A stretch of 64,000 bases of DNA from Zhaonella formicivorans (GCF_004353525.1 NZ_CP085524.1:2390142-2454141); one strand, 5' to 3'; numbered from the stretch's first letter, positions 8,768 to 16,962 are shown. A program made the numbers and translations. Notes: generated by a model not told the origin, from the sequence alone.

Positions 8768-9559
8768 TTAATCCTCCAACGCATCATTCCGGTATGCTTT
8801 AAGGTAGTTACGGGAAAACCGGTCCTTATTTAAAAGCAGTTCGGTAGTTATGACTGCGCTGGTGAGCTTGCGATCGGTGGAATCCATGATGGCCGCATCC
8901 ATGCCATAACTCATGCAGATGGTTAAGAAGTATCTGTTGATTAGTTTTCTCTTGGGCATTTGATGGGATACATTGCTCAAGCCCGAAACAGTCTTAACTC
9001 CGTATTTTTTCTTAATTTCAGCAAGACAGTTAAAGAAAATTACAGCGTTGTCATTGCCCACCGCCAGGGGAAGCACCAGCGGATCAACGTACACTTCGTT
9101 TAAGTCGATTTTTTCCTTGTTCAGCACTTCAACCAGCTCTCCGGCAATCCTGATTCTCTCTTCAGCCGTTTTTGGTATTCCATTGTCATCCATAGTCAAG
9201 GCTATTACCGAACATCCATACTCTTTAATCAGCGGAAGCATGCCTTCAAGCCGGCTTTTTTCCATGCTGATTGAGTTAAGCATCGCTTTCCCCCGGTGGA
9301 TTTGCAAAGCCCTTTTGGCCACCCGGGGTTCAGTAGTGTCAATACATAGGGGCACATCGACCACTTCTTGGACTGCCCTCACCATCCACTCCATATCCTC
9401 AGCTTCATCATTCCCCTGGGCAGTATTTACATCAATAAAACCGGCTCCTCCTTCCGCCTGCCTGCGCGCCAAGTCCTGCACAAAGGCAATATCCTTATTC
9501 TTAATAGCTTCACGGACAGAGGGGATAGCACTGTTTAATTTTTCACCAATAATCAGCAT
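8768..9559 (-). CDS. Methyltetrahydrofolate:corrinoid methyltransferase (MeTr/MtvA family)
   Basis: A 263-residue pterin-binding TIM-barrel protein (MLIIGEKLNS start, GGAGFIDVNTAQG, PLCIDTTEP, SGLSNVSHQMP). These segments are typical of AcsE/MtvA-type enzymes that move methyl groups between tetrahydrofolate and a corrinoid protein. In this cluster it would take the methyl group from the corrinoid protein to tetrahydrofolate, feeding the Wood-Ljungdahl pathway. Length agrees with the family (about 260-270). The start ATG at 9559 follows GGAGGTCAAACCGAC. Neighbours are the MFS carrier upstream and the RACo activator downstream, all in one direction with short gaps. Confidence 0.9.
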   Translation of the reverse strand: MLIIGEKLNSAIPSVREAIKNKDIAFVQDLARRQAEGGAGFIDVNTAQGNDEAEDMEWMVRAVQEVVDVPLCIDTTEPRVAKRALQIHRGKAMLNSISMEKSRLEGMLPLIKEYGCSVIALTMDDNGIPKTAEERIRIAGELVEVLNKEKIDLNEVYVDPLVLPLAVGNDNAVIFFNCLAEIKKKYGVKTVSGLSNVSHQMPKRKLINRYFLTICMSYGMDAAIMDSTDRKLTSAVITTELLLNKDRFSRNYLKAYRNDALED

Positions 9560-9631
9560 GTCGGTTTGACCTCCTGGTTGTCTTATATTTTTCTACTGCT
9601 CTACAAATGTTAAACCTTGCGGCGCTGCCGC

Positions 9632-10849
9632 TTAAAAAGCACTCTCATTTTGCCTTTCAGGCTTTTTCCCCATAATTTTAGCAAAAAGCAAACTTGTGGC
9701 AATGGAAATGGAAAGCGCACTTGTCAGCGGGATTGAACCAGCTCCCCAATTCGCCTGCGCATTATTGACAATTCCCCCCACCACAGGTGGCCCAAGAACA
9801 AATCCCACGTTAAACAAGAGATTGAGAACAGCCATGGCCAGTCCGGCCAGCTGCGGTGAGGCAACCGCCTCCGGCGCTAAAGTAAAAGTAGTGGTGGCAA
9901 AAAAACCAGGGAAAAAACCCAACATGAGCATCCATGGCACTATCCAGCCGGCAGACCCTAATAAAAATGAGTATCCATATAAAAAGCAGGCAACAACGCT
10001 GCTTATAACCAGCATAGTCTTAGGTCGTTGCAGTTTGTCAATCGCCCATCCGGCTATTACGGTAGATATAATGGCTACCATGGGACTCAGGCTAACGTAG
10101 AAGTTGGCCAGCTCAGGGGAAATATTATGGGCTTGTGTTAAATAGCTGGGCGCCCAGGTAACAAAACCGGCGTTGGCAAAACCAAACCCGCCAAATCCGG
10201 CAGCCAACAGCCAAATTGCAGGCCTTTTTAAGGCGGAGTTATATGATACCTTGTCAGTACTATTTGTCGCCTCTTGCCCTGTACCGGCAACCTTTGGGGG
10301 GTCCGCAACAACCAATGCATATACAATCAAAGCAGCCAAAGCTATTAGCGTACCAAACCACCATACGCCTCTCCAGCTAAAAGCCGGTATCAACAGGTTA
10401 GCAAGGTTAAAGATTAAAAAGCTGCCCACAGGCACCCATGAAGCCCAAATTCCCATGGGAACTCCCCGTTTTTCGGGGGGAAACCACATAACAATTACGG
10501 CAGGAGCCACTACTGCCATAAGTCCTAAACCGATCCCTTCAATAACCCGGCCTGCAAGCAGCACCGCGGCATTCATAGCAAATCCGCCCAACACCGAACC
10601 GATGACCGTGCAAATTAAGGCCAGCATGCCGCTTAACTTTCCGCCAACCCGGTCTAAAACCAGGGCTGCCGGCAGCGAAAGCACGACTCCCGCCACAGCA
10701 AAGACGGACATCAACCACCCGCCCAAGGCCATGTCGATGTGCAGCTGGTTAAGGAGGATATCCATAACGGGCGGCACTTTAAATTGGTTAACGACCACAG
10801 CTACACTGGCTAAATAGGCCGCCCACATTACTCCCCAAGCTTTACCCAT
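9632..10849 (-). CDS. MFS transporter in the methyltransferase operon
   Basis: A 405-residue major facilitator protein with about 12 predicted membrane segments. The loop 2-3 signature is present as DRVGGKLSG, and a second-half repeat ends in DKLQRPKT. It begins at ATG 10849 with GGAGG 6-7 bases upstream; the longer ORF to 10921 reads through that ribosome site. Position between the corrinoid protein and the methyl-THF methyltransferase suggests it imports the methylated substrate or exports the demethylated product. Family resemblance is to anion:cation symporter or CynX/NimT-like MFS proteins, but I cannot name the substrate. Confidence 0.85.
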   Translation of the reverse strand: MGKAWGVMWAAYLASVAVVVNQFKVPPVMDILLNQLHIDMALGGWLMSVFAVAGVVLSLPAALVLDRVGGKLSGMLALICTVIGSVLGGFAMNAAVLLAGRVIEGIGLGLMAVVAPAVIVMWFPPEKRGVPMGIWASWVPVGSFLIFNLANLLIPAFSWRGVWWFGTLIALAALIVYALVVADPPKVAGTGQEATNSTDKVSYNSALKRPAIWLLAAGFGGFGFANAGFVTWAPSYLTQAHNISPELANFYVSLSPMVAIISTVIAGWAIDKLQRPKTMLVISSVVACFLYGYSFLLGSAGWIVPWMLMLGFFPGFFATTTFTLAPEAVASPQLAGLAMAVLNLLFNVGFVLGPPVVGGIVNNAQANWGAGSIPLTSALSISIATSLLFAKIMGKKPERQNESAF

Positions 10850-10971
10850 GTAAAGCCTCCTTTTTTTAACAAAAGATTTGTCATAGTATTGCTGGGGCCG
10901 CACAACCGGCCCCAGCAGCAAGAGAACATATTTAAGTTGGTGAGAAACCGGCTGAAGCTAAGGGTAGCCTG

Positions 10972-11604
10972 TTAGTGAGCTGCGAAAACTTTTTCTGCAA
11001 TCTTTACAGCATCACTGGCCGACTTGCCAAAGTAGTCGGCACCCACGCTATCTTTCACCATTTCGTCAACATAGTTTCCTCCGATGAGGACCGTAACATT
11101 TAAGCCGGCAGCCCTGATGGCCTCTATCGTGTCCTTCATGGCATCCTGGCACCCGGTGAGCAGGACGCTCATCCCTACAAGAGGTGCATTATATTCATTA
11201 ATCGCTTCAATAAATTTTTCTGTGGGTACATCTACGCCCAGATCAACTACATTGTACCCGGCACCTTTGAGCAACATGACCACTATATTTTTCCCCAGGT
11301 CATGCACATCGCCACGGACCGTACCAATCACGATGTTACCGCGGTGTTCCTGTTGGGCCCCTGCCAGGTGCGGTTCCAGGATTTCCATAGCCTCCTTCAT
11401 GATTTCCCCGCACATAACCAGTTCGCTTAAAAAATACTCGCCCGATTCAAAGCGGAGCCCTACCTCCGTCATCCCTTCCTGCAAAGCCCCTACAATCTCC
11501 AAAGGAGCGATACCGGCTTCCAAGCGTTCTTTCACCAGCTCCAGCACTTTTTCATCTTCCAACTCAGCGATAGCACTTGCTAATTGATCTGAAAGTACAG
11601 CCAT
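10972..11604 (-). CDS. Corrinoid (B12-binding) methyltransfer protein, copy 1
   Basis: A 210-residue MtaC/MtvC-type protein with a helical cap (1-85) and a B12 domain. DXHXXG is intact at D99, H101 and G104 (GDVHDLGKN). It is the likely direct partner of the URO-D-type methyltransferase 300 bp upstream: that enzyme would methylate its cobalt, and the methyl-THF methyltransferase would take the methyl off. Start at ATG 11604 is set by GGGAGG 9 bases upstream; the ORF extending to 11712 reads through the preceding small gene. It shares the overall fold with the proteins at 5272 and 19942, but the three are clearly divergent, arguing against recent duplication. Confidence 0.92.
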   Translation of the reverse strand: MAVLSDQLASAIAELEDEKVLELVKERLEAGIAPLEIVGALQEGMTEVGLRFESGEYFLSELVMCGEIMKEAMEILEPHLAGAQQEHRGNIVIGTVRGDVHDLGKNIVVMLLKGAGYNVVDLGVDVPTEKFIEAINEYNAPLVGMSVLLTGCQDAMKDTIEAIRAAGLNVTVLIGGNYVDEMVKDSVGADYFGKSASDAVKIAEKVFAAH

Positions 11605-11654
11605 TTTTTCAGTCCTCCCAAAAGTTTTTGTCCATTCAAAACAAAACTTACACC

Positions 11655-11834
11655 TTAGCGGTGAACCCAATACCAGAGGTAAATATAAGCAAAGGTGTCG
11701 AGCTTTTCCCATTCATTTTTTATAATCTCAGGGTTTCCGGCAATGGGCGCAAACTCTTTGAGCTTTTGTTCCCAAGGGATGCACACACCCGGTGGCATAC
11801 CTTTTAATTCTTCTTTTTTCGGCATTTCCGTCAT
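11655..11834 (-). CDS. 59-residue small protein of the methyltransferase operon
   Basis: A short ORF lying between the URO-D-type methyltransferase and the corrinoid protein. It starts at ATG 11834 with GGGGAGG 8-9 bases upstream and ends with TAA at 11655-11657. The protein opens MTEMPKKEELKGMPPG, has a single Cys at about residue 18, and ends in an aromatic stretch LDTFAYIYLWYWVHR. It is charged and soluble-looking, with no signal peptide or membrane helix. I do not recognise a family. The strong ribosome site, operon position and tight spacing (73 bp after the methyltransferase, 50 bp before the corrinoid protein) argue it is real. It could be an accessory subunit or adaptor of the methyltransferase. 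Confidence 0.7.
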   Translation of the reverse strand: MTEMPKKEELKGMPPGVCIPWEQKLKEFAPIAGNPEIIKNEWEKLDTFAYIYLWYWVHR

Positions 11835-11907
11835 CAGCCTTACCTCCCCGGCTTAAAATCAAAGTTTTTATTCAAAACAACTGCCAACAGCAAAATTATA
11901 ATGGCTG

Positions 11908-13083
11908 CTAATAAACTCCATATTCTCTTGCTGTTTCAATCAGGGCTATAATGTTTTCCGTCTTCGCATCAGACTGAATCACGCCTGCGGCGTCAATAAT
12001 GAACCCTCCGTCAGCGGCATATTCGTCAATTAACTTCTTGCAATAGTCACGTACTTCTTCCGGTTTGCCATAAGAGATCATTGTATTTGGCACATTTCCG
12101 CTCAAGCAGAACCTGCCGCCCAAAATTTCTTTAGCCTTGGCCATATCAGTCTGGTCTACATGGAAGACAATGCTCTTTTCCGGCAGCTCCGCGATTTTCT
12201 CCAGGTAGGGAGTCCAGTTGCCCTCAGCATAGAAAAGTGTCCGTTTCCCTTGGGCCCACAAGCCCTCAATCACTTTTTTAAGCGTTGGCCAATAGAAACT
12301 ATCCCACTGTTTGGGGTTGAGGAACGGATAGCTGCCACGGTGGAGCGGAAGAAAAGCCGGAAGCACGGTGTCTCCGCCAGCAGTGGCTAGAGCGTAGAAG
12401 ATGTTATGGGGCACAAGCACTTCCATAGCTGCCAGCACTTTATCCGGGCGCTTGCGCAAATCCATCATGATCCCTTTTAGGCCCCGTAATGTGTCACCTA
12501 AAGTGTCAAATGGCGCCTTGAGGATCCCGCTAATCGATGTTGGGACGCCGTATTCCTTGGCGCATGTTGCTGCCGCCTGCTGCATGGCTCCGTTGGCCAT
12601 CACCAAGGCAGCGGCACCTTTGATCAAAGCCAGATTGGCGCGGTATGAACCGGGCTCGGCAAATTCCTCGTGAATACGGGGCAGATATGTGTTCAGGATC
12701 CACTTGGTCGGGTCTTCGATAAAGGCATCATAATCCTCTGGCAGCATATACTCTTCTTCCACGTACTGAAACTGCCGGTTTTCCTCCAACTGCCTGCCGG
12801 CAAATTTTAGGTATTTGGCCCCTACCGCATCATGCAATGAGGCCCACCAGAGACTGGGAGCGCCGAATACGGCATCCACGTCAAAATCTGCTAGAAATTT
12901 ATTAACAGCAGCATTATTTTTGTCCAAATCGTAGTAAATTTCCTGTAAGGTAAAACCGGCATATTTAGCCAAAAATTCACTGACTTGCAGGCGAATGGGG
13001 ACTTTATCCGGTTTGCCTAAGTCCATGGCGGTCGTATAGCGGCTCAATCTTTCCTGAAAAACCTTTTCTTTCTCACTGGCCAT
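11908..13083 (-). CDS. Uroporphyrinogen-decarboxylase-family methyltransferase (substrate:corrinoid)
   Basis: A 391-residue TIM-barrel protein of the URO-D/MtaA/MtvB superfamily. Recognisable parts are DKVPIRLQVSEF near the N-terminus, LLPLHRGSYPFL-like region, the FYAEGNWTPYL segment, VFHVDQTDMAKAK and FCLSGNVPNTMI. In Moorella-type O-demethylases an MtvB protein of this family transfers a methyl group from a methoxyl substrate to a corrinoid protein. With a corrinoid protein, methyl-THF methyltransferase and RACo encoded downstream it completes such a system here. It could instead act as an MtaA-like methylcobamide transferase. It is the first gene of the operon, with AGGAGG 8 bases before ATG 13083. 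Confidence 0.85.
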   Translation of the reverse strand: MASEKEKVFQERLSRYTTAMDLGKPDKVPIRLQVSEFLAKYAGFTLQEIYYDLDKNNAAVNKFLADFDVDAVFGAPSLWWASLHDAVGAKYLKFAGRQLEENRQFQYVEEEYMLPEDYDAFIEDPTKWILNTYLPRIHEEFAEPGSYRANLALIKGAAALVMANGAMQQAAATCAKEYGVPTSISGILKAPFDTLGDTLRGLKGIMMDLRKRPDKVLAAMEVLVPHNIFYALATAGGDTVLPAFLPLHRGSYPFLNPKQWDSFYWPTLKKVIEGLWAQGKRTLFYAEGNWTPYLEKIAELPEKSIVFHVDQTDMAKAKEILGGRFCLSGNVPNTMISYGKPEEVRDYCKKLIDEYAADGGFIIDAAGVIQSDAKTENIIALIETAREYGVY

Positions 13084-13340
13084 AACAATACCTCCTGTCT
13101 TTAATCAGCAATGCTTAACACAGAGTAAAATGCACCATTGCTTCTACTTATTTTCCCGGCATCCCCCCGTTTTCCCGTCTTTTCCTTACTGCAGGGCCCA
13201 ACAAACTTATATCTATTTTTTAAGTAAGCAGACCATTTTAAACCTGGCTTAAAGTTTAAAATACCAAAGAGCGATAATCTTCCAATAAAAGGAATTTCAA
13301 AAAAATTTATCTATTTGTTATATTGTATATACAACTGATT
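13084..13340 (-). other. About 255-nt leader of the methyltransferase operon
   Basis: No gene. If the promoter at 13348-13377 is used, the transcript has a leader of about 255 nt. It contains a 9-bp inverted repeat (ATTTTAAAC at 13235-13243, GTTTAAAAT at 13254-13262) and a smaller AGCAATG/CATTGCT stem shortly before the ribosome site. I do not recognise a cobalamin or other known riboswitch in it. Confidence 0.4.
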
Positions 13341-13377
13341 TTTCTTTATTTTAGTACAATTCAATTAAGTAGGTCAA
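13323..13377 (-). promoter_or_regulatory. Promoter and HutC-like operator of the methyltransferase operon
   Basis: Minus strand: -35 TTGACC (13377-13372), 18-bp spacer, -10 TAAAAT (13353-13348). Thirteen bases further downstream lies a perfect palindrome TTGTATATACAA (13334-13323), so it would cover about +7 to +18. The core GTATATAC/TGTATATACA resembles the operators of HutC-subfamily GntR regulators, one of which is encoded in the same locus at 5931-6713. A repressor bound here would block initiation or early elongation. Confidence 0.65.
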
Positions 13378-13423
13378 TAAAAAAAATTTTTGCTCCTTTG
13401 TCTCCGCGAACTTTAAACTAAAG

Positions 13424-13443
13424 AAACGCCCACATGGGCGTTT
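13424..13443 (-). terminator. Hairpin at the end of the second hepT gene
   Basis: AAACGCCC-ACAT-GGGCGTTT, a perfect 8-bp stem overlapping the hepT stop codon and followed on the minus strand by CTTTAGTTT. It separates the toxin-antitoxin pair from the methyltransferase promoter. Confidence 0.65.
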
Positions 13444-13846
13444 ACAACTTTAGTACTGTTTTAGTAAACTCCTGGAGATCCTTCAAATGGTCCTCGATAA
13501 TCTTCCGGACTATCTCAAGATTAATTGCCTGATAGTCGTGAATAGCAATATTGCGAAAACCAACCATTGCCTTTAGCTTTTCTGCCAAAGCCAGAGATAT
13601 AATGTTATTTTGATAAAGCAGATCAAATGCCTCTCGGCTTGTTTGAGGTATTCCCAAATTATTTTCTGCAACAAGATGCATAGCAAGATCAATGCTTGCC
13701 TCACATGCCCGCTGGATATTTAGTATAATCGAGTCCTGTTTAGTAAAGTTTTGTAGGTTGTCAGGGTTATTGCCGTATTCTTCATGTATTCTTCTAATGC
13801 AGCGCTCAATTATCTGACTCTTATTCAAAATTATATCATTCTCCAT
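13442..13846 (-). CDS. hepT: HepT-like HEPN ribonuclease toxin (second pair)
   Basis: A 134-residue helical HEPN protein with RX4HXY at R98, H103 and Y105 (FRNIAIHDY). It is the toxin half of a HepT/MntA pair and differs strongly from the first toxin at 4201, so the two pairs were probably acquired separately rather than duplicated. It overlaps the upstream mntA gene by 11 bases. ATG at 13846 is preceded by AAGAGGAAGTATCT. The pair sits immediately upstream of the methyltransferase operon promoter, and the other pair sits at the far end of that cluster. Confidence 0.85.
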   Translation of the reverse strand: MENDIILNKSQIIERCIRRIHEEYGNNPDNLQNFTKQDSIILNIQRACEASIDLAMHLVAENNLGIPQTSREAFDLLYQNNIISLALAEKLKAMVGFRNIAIHDYQAINLEIVRKIIEDHLKDLQEFTKTVLKL

Positions 13847-14246
13847 AGATACTTCCTCTTTCCTTAATTCTCTCTAGGATACATTTTCGCTCTTCATTCA
13901 ACTTAACATATTTTTTGAGCGCAAGGAGGTGGAAAAGCATTCTCCTGTTTTCATCGCTGCAGTAAATAACTTTTCCGGTCCTGATTACCTGCATTTGAAA
14001 AACTGTTGACGCCTGGTTTAAATCAATCAGATCAACATCTAAACCTAACAAGCCGGCCAACTCTTGAGCAGTGACAAAAATCCTGTAACTATCGTGCTTT
14101 TGTTCGCTTAAAAAAGCAATATCCAAATCGCTGTCCTTTCTTGCCTTGCCTTGAACATAAGAACCAAATATATATATAAGATATGGTAATATTTTTTTCT
14201 GCAAGTGCCCTACAATCAATTTTAGTTCTTTTTCAGTCAGCTCCAT
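13836..14246 (-). CDS. mntA: MntA-like nucleotidyltransferase antitoxin (second pair)
   Basis: A 136-residue minimal nucleotidyltransferase with an intact GSX10DXD motif (G28-S29, D40, D42; FGSYVQGKARKDSDLDIAF). It would adenylylate the adjacent HEPN toxin at the tyrosine of its RX4HXY motif. The start at ATG 14246 has GGGGGGATATATC upstream, a strong ribosome site. The 190 bp further upstream (14247-14435) contain no gene that I can support. Confidence 0.87.
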   Translation of the reverse strand: MELTEKELKLIVGHLQKKILPYLIYIFGSYVQGKARKDSDLDIAFLSEQKHDSYRIFVTAQELAGLLGLDVDLIDLNQASTVFQMQVIRTGKVIYCSDENRRMLFHLLALKKYVKLNEERKCILERIKERGSIYGE

Positions 14247-14435
14247 GATATATCCCCCCTGGGAATTTTATCCTTCCCTTTATTATACACCCAGGATCAA
14301 CACAATAAACACTGATTACTAATTACGACACAAAGCCGGTCCTTGTCGCATTTTCATATTTCAGCACCGATGTAGACCCGAAAACCGACTGGGCACTTAG
14401 AAACTTGCAGCATTTTCCGGTTGAAATAAATACTG

Positions 14436-16187
14436 CTAGGCCAGAATAGGTATAAACTGCTGGGTTAAAACATCAACCAGCCCCATGTCAGTCATTTTGA
14501 CCTCGGGAATTACGGCCAAAGCAAAAGTTGCTACCCGCAGCAAAGGATAATCCCCCAAAAGGCCTAAATCTTTTATTGTCTGCTTGAGATGGGAAGTCAG
14601 GGGTGCAAGCTCTTCGACCGTTAGCGGGGACATGAGTCCGGCAATTGGCAATTCCACCTTTGCCAAAACTTTTCCCTCCGCCACGCAGACAATGCCACCG
14701 CCTGACCTGGCCAGTTCCCTGGCTGCCAGCGCCATGTCCTCCGGCTCCCGGCCTATAACCGTCAGGTTGTGGCAGTCATGGGACACTGTGCTGGCAATTG
14801 CACCCCGTTTTAACCCCAACCCCTGCACCAGTCCCACCGCTACATTTCCGTTTTTGCCGTGGCGCTCCAGGATGCTTAAAAATGCAAGTTCCTGTTCCTG
14901 GCTGAGATCGATGCATCCCCCTTTTACCGGCAATTCCGCTTGGGCAAGCCTGGTCAAAAGGGGATTTTCTGCATCATAGACGATGACATTGACCCGGGCT
15001 TTTTCCTTCCCCGGTGCTTTGATTTGAAAGGTGTCAGCTGTCGGTTCATGCCGCAGGCAAACCGTATTTTTTCTTTCCACAGGATGGGAGGGTGCCGCCA
15101 ATTCCACCGCCGGTTTGCCCTCTTTGGCCACCAGCCTCCCGCCTACGAATACTTCATTCACTTTAAAAGCAGCCAAATCCTCCAGCAGCACCACATCGGC
15201 AACTTTGCCGGGAGCCAGTGCCCCCAGGTCGTAAAGTTTCGTCACCTGCGCCGCGTTATAAGTGCACATCCTGATGGCTTCCAGAACCGGAATCCCCTCA
15301 GCCACCGCCCGGCGGATGACATGGTCCAGATGGCCTTCCCGCAGCAGGTCATCAGGTTCCCTGTCATCAGTACAAAGGGTGGTGTTGGGCGGATAATTGC
15401 ACTCTTTCAAGGCAGGCGCCAACGCTTTGATATTCTGGGCGATGGAACTCTCCCGGCATTCTAACACCATCCCGGCCCGGAGCTTGTAAAGGGCTTCCTT
15501 TGTACCAGTAGTTTCGTGGTCGGAATTGACGCCGGAACATTGATAAGCCGATAGGCCCCGTCCGGTTAAGAAAGGGGTGTGACCCTGCAAAAATCCCCCG
15601 TGTTTTCTGGCTGCTTCCAGGATCTCCTGCATGCGCCGGCTCTGGTAAATCACCCCCGGAAAATCCATTACCTCCGCCAGGCCGATCACCCGCTCCCATC
15701 CCAGCATAGTGGAAATTTCGGGGGCATTAAAAGCAGCGCCGGAAGTCTCAACCCCTACTGCGGAAGGCACACAGGAAGGTGCCAGCACGAAGACCCGCAA
15801 GGGCAGGTTGGCGCTTGCTTCCAGGATGTACCGCACTCCCTCCAGCCCCAGCACATTGGCCAGCTCATGAGGATCGGTAACCAAGGTGGTTGTGCCGTGG
15901 GGCAGCACAGCCTTAGCCAGGTTCGCAGGGTTCATCATGGTGCTTTCAATATGAATATGGGTATCGATCATGCCGGGAATTGCATATTTTCCCTGGGCGT
16001 CATACTCCCTTTCCCCTTTTATCCCTTCCTCCCCGGGCTGGGCAACATGGGCAATATATCCTTCACAGATACCAATCTCCGCGAGATAGATTTCTTTGGT
16101 AAACACATTGACAAGCTGCACATTCTTCAGCACCAGATCACAGGGGATCTGGCCGTTGGCTGCTTGCATCAGACGGCTGCGGTTCAT
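14436..16187 (-). CDS. ade: Adenine deaminase
   Basis: A 583-residue amidohydrolase-superfamily enzyme that converts adenine to hypoxanthine and ammonia in purine salvage. The metal-binding segment GMIDTHIHIEST lies near residues 71-82, followed by GTTTLVTDPHELANVLG, LQGHTPFLTG and the SGVNSDHETT segment. The C-terminal domain (SHDCHNLTVIGR, VAEGKVLAKVELPIAGLMS) matches bacterial Ade rather than adenosine deaminase. Length is normal for the family. GAGGGGTCTT lies just before ATG 16187. It is probably a single-gene unit; upstream is a decayed receiver fragment. No purine riboswitch was recognised upstream. Confidence 0.93.
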   Translation of the reverse strand: MNRSRLMQAANGQIPCDLVLKNVQLVNVFTKEIYLAEIGICEGYIAHVAQPGEEGIKGEREYDAQGKYAIPGMIDTHIHIESTMMNPANLAKAVLPHGTTTLVTDPHELANVLGLEGVRYILEASANLPLRVFVLAPSCVPSAVGVETSGAAFNAPEISTMLGWERVIGLAEVMDFPGVIYQSRRMQEILEAARKHGGFLQGHTPFLTGRGLSAYQCSGVNSDHETTGTKEALYKLRAGMVLECRESSIAQNIKALAPALKECNYPPNTTLCTDDREPDDLLREGHLDHVIRRAVAEGIPVLEAIRMCTYNAAQVTKLYDLGALAPGKVADVVLLEDLAAFKVNEVFVGGRLVAKEGKPAVELAAPSHPVERKNTVCLRHEPTADTFQIKAPGKEKARVNVIVYDAENPLLTRLAQAELPVKGGCIDLSQEQELAFLSILERHGKNGNVAVGLVQGLGLKRGAIASTVSHDCHNLTVIGREPEDMALAARELARSGGGIVCVAEGKVLAKVELPIAGLMSPLTVEELAPLTSHLKQTIKDLGLLGDYPLLRVATFALAVIPEVKMTDMGLVDVLTQQFIPILA

Positions 16188-16418
16188 AAGACCCCTCCTC
16201 GAAAAATTTTCTGTAAAGAAAAAGGCCCACGAGATATAGGCGCAAATTCGGCGAACGATAGGCAGTTTCCTGCTAGAAAACTTTTGGTAGCCGAAAAATA
16301 TGCGGAATAATTTGCGTCAAGTATAAAATTTTTACCTAAAAGATTTGGGCCAGCGGCGTGTTTGCTACGAGAGGCCTGACCCCGAATTCTCTGACTGTAA
16401 AAGTGCCGATAGCATCCA

Positions 16419-16589
16419 TCATGATATTCCCCTATCTCCAGCTCCGCCGGAGCCTCCAAGAGGGCACGGCGAATTTTTTCCTTGCTGTACCTGATAGCCT
16501 TTAGAAACCAAAAAAGCTTCCAGCAGCTCGGCGTTCATTTTGTTATCTTCCACTACGGCAATCTTATATCTTTTATCCGGCTGGCTCAT
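16419..16589 (-). pseudogene. Truncated response-regulator receiver gene
   Basis: A 56-codon frame that starts at ATG 16589 with GGAGG 5 bases upstream and overlaps the end of the preceding receiver gene by 17 bases. Its first 27 residues (KIAVVEDNKMNAELLEAFL, then KGYQV) are the start of a receiver domain, close to those of the upstream protein. The reading frame then goes into unrelated, low-quality sequence and stops at 16419. The rest of the receiver, including the phosphoacceptor Asp, is absent. The interval from 16188 to 16418 shows no other supported gene. This looks like the remnant of a third gene of the kinase operon. Confidence 0.65.
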
Positions 16590-16962
16590 TTTTGCCTCCT
16601 AAAGAGTTAAGCAATTGCAGAAAGTTGTTGATGTTGACAGGCTTGGGCAGGTAGTAGTCGAAGCCGGCCCCCATAATTTTTTCCGCATCGCCCTGCATAG
16701 CATGGGCTGTAACGGCAATCAGAGGGGGTAAAGCCCTCCCTTTTTCCGCCCGCAGCTTCCTGGCAAAGGTAATTCCGTCAATTCCCGGCAGCTGAATATC
16801 GAGAAAAATAACATCCGGCAGGGAATCCTGCAGCATCTCCTCAGCTTCCTCGGCGTTTTCCGCTTTTAAGACATGATAACCCTGAGAGCAGAGCACTTCT
16901 TCCAACAGTTCCAGGTTTAAAGGGTTATCCTCAACTACTAAGGCGGTGGGCAACGGCTTCAC
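16573..16962 (-). CDS. Single-domain response regulator
   Basis: A 129-residue stand-alone receiver domain. Acidic pocket residues (VVEDN), the phosphoacceptor in FLDIQLPG (about residue 55), the Thr/Ala switch (VTAHAMQG) and the Lys in LPKPVN are all visible. With no output domain, it probably relays phosphate or acts by protein-protein contact, like CheY/Spo0F/DivK-type proteins. It overlaps the 3' end of the hybrid kinase gene by 32 bases, so the two are translationally coupled. Its natural phosphodonor is the upstream kinase. Confidence 0.9.
   Translation of the reverse strand: MKPLPTALVVEDNPLNLELLEEVLCSQGYHVLKAENAEEAEEMLQDSLPDVIFLDIQLPGIDGITFARKLRAEKGRALPPLIAVTAHAMQGDAEKIMGAGFDYYLPKPVNINNFLQLLNSLGGKNEPAG

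Noticed and set aside
10173-10817. Plus-strand 214-residue frame
   Set aside because: Antisense of the MFS carrier gene; no ribosome site.
13084-13340. Possible cobalamin riboswitch in the methyltransferase leader
   Set aside because: None of the conserved B12-box elements were found; only simple inverted repeats.
16184-16459. 91-residue frame between the receiver fragment and adenine deaminase
   Set aside because: Composition is odd, no family pattern or ribosome site, and it overlaps the decayed receiver in another frame. Probably debris.
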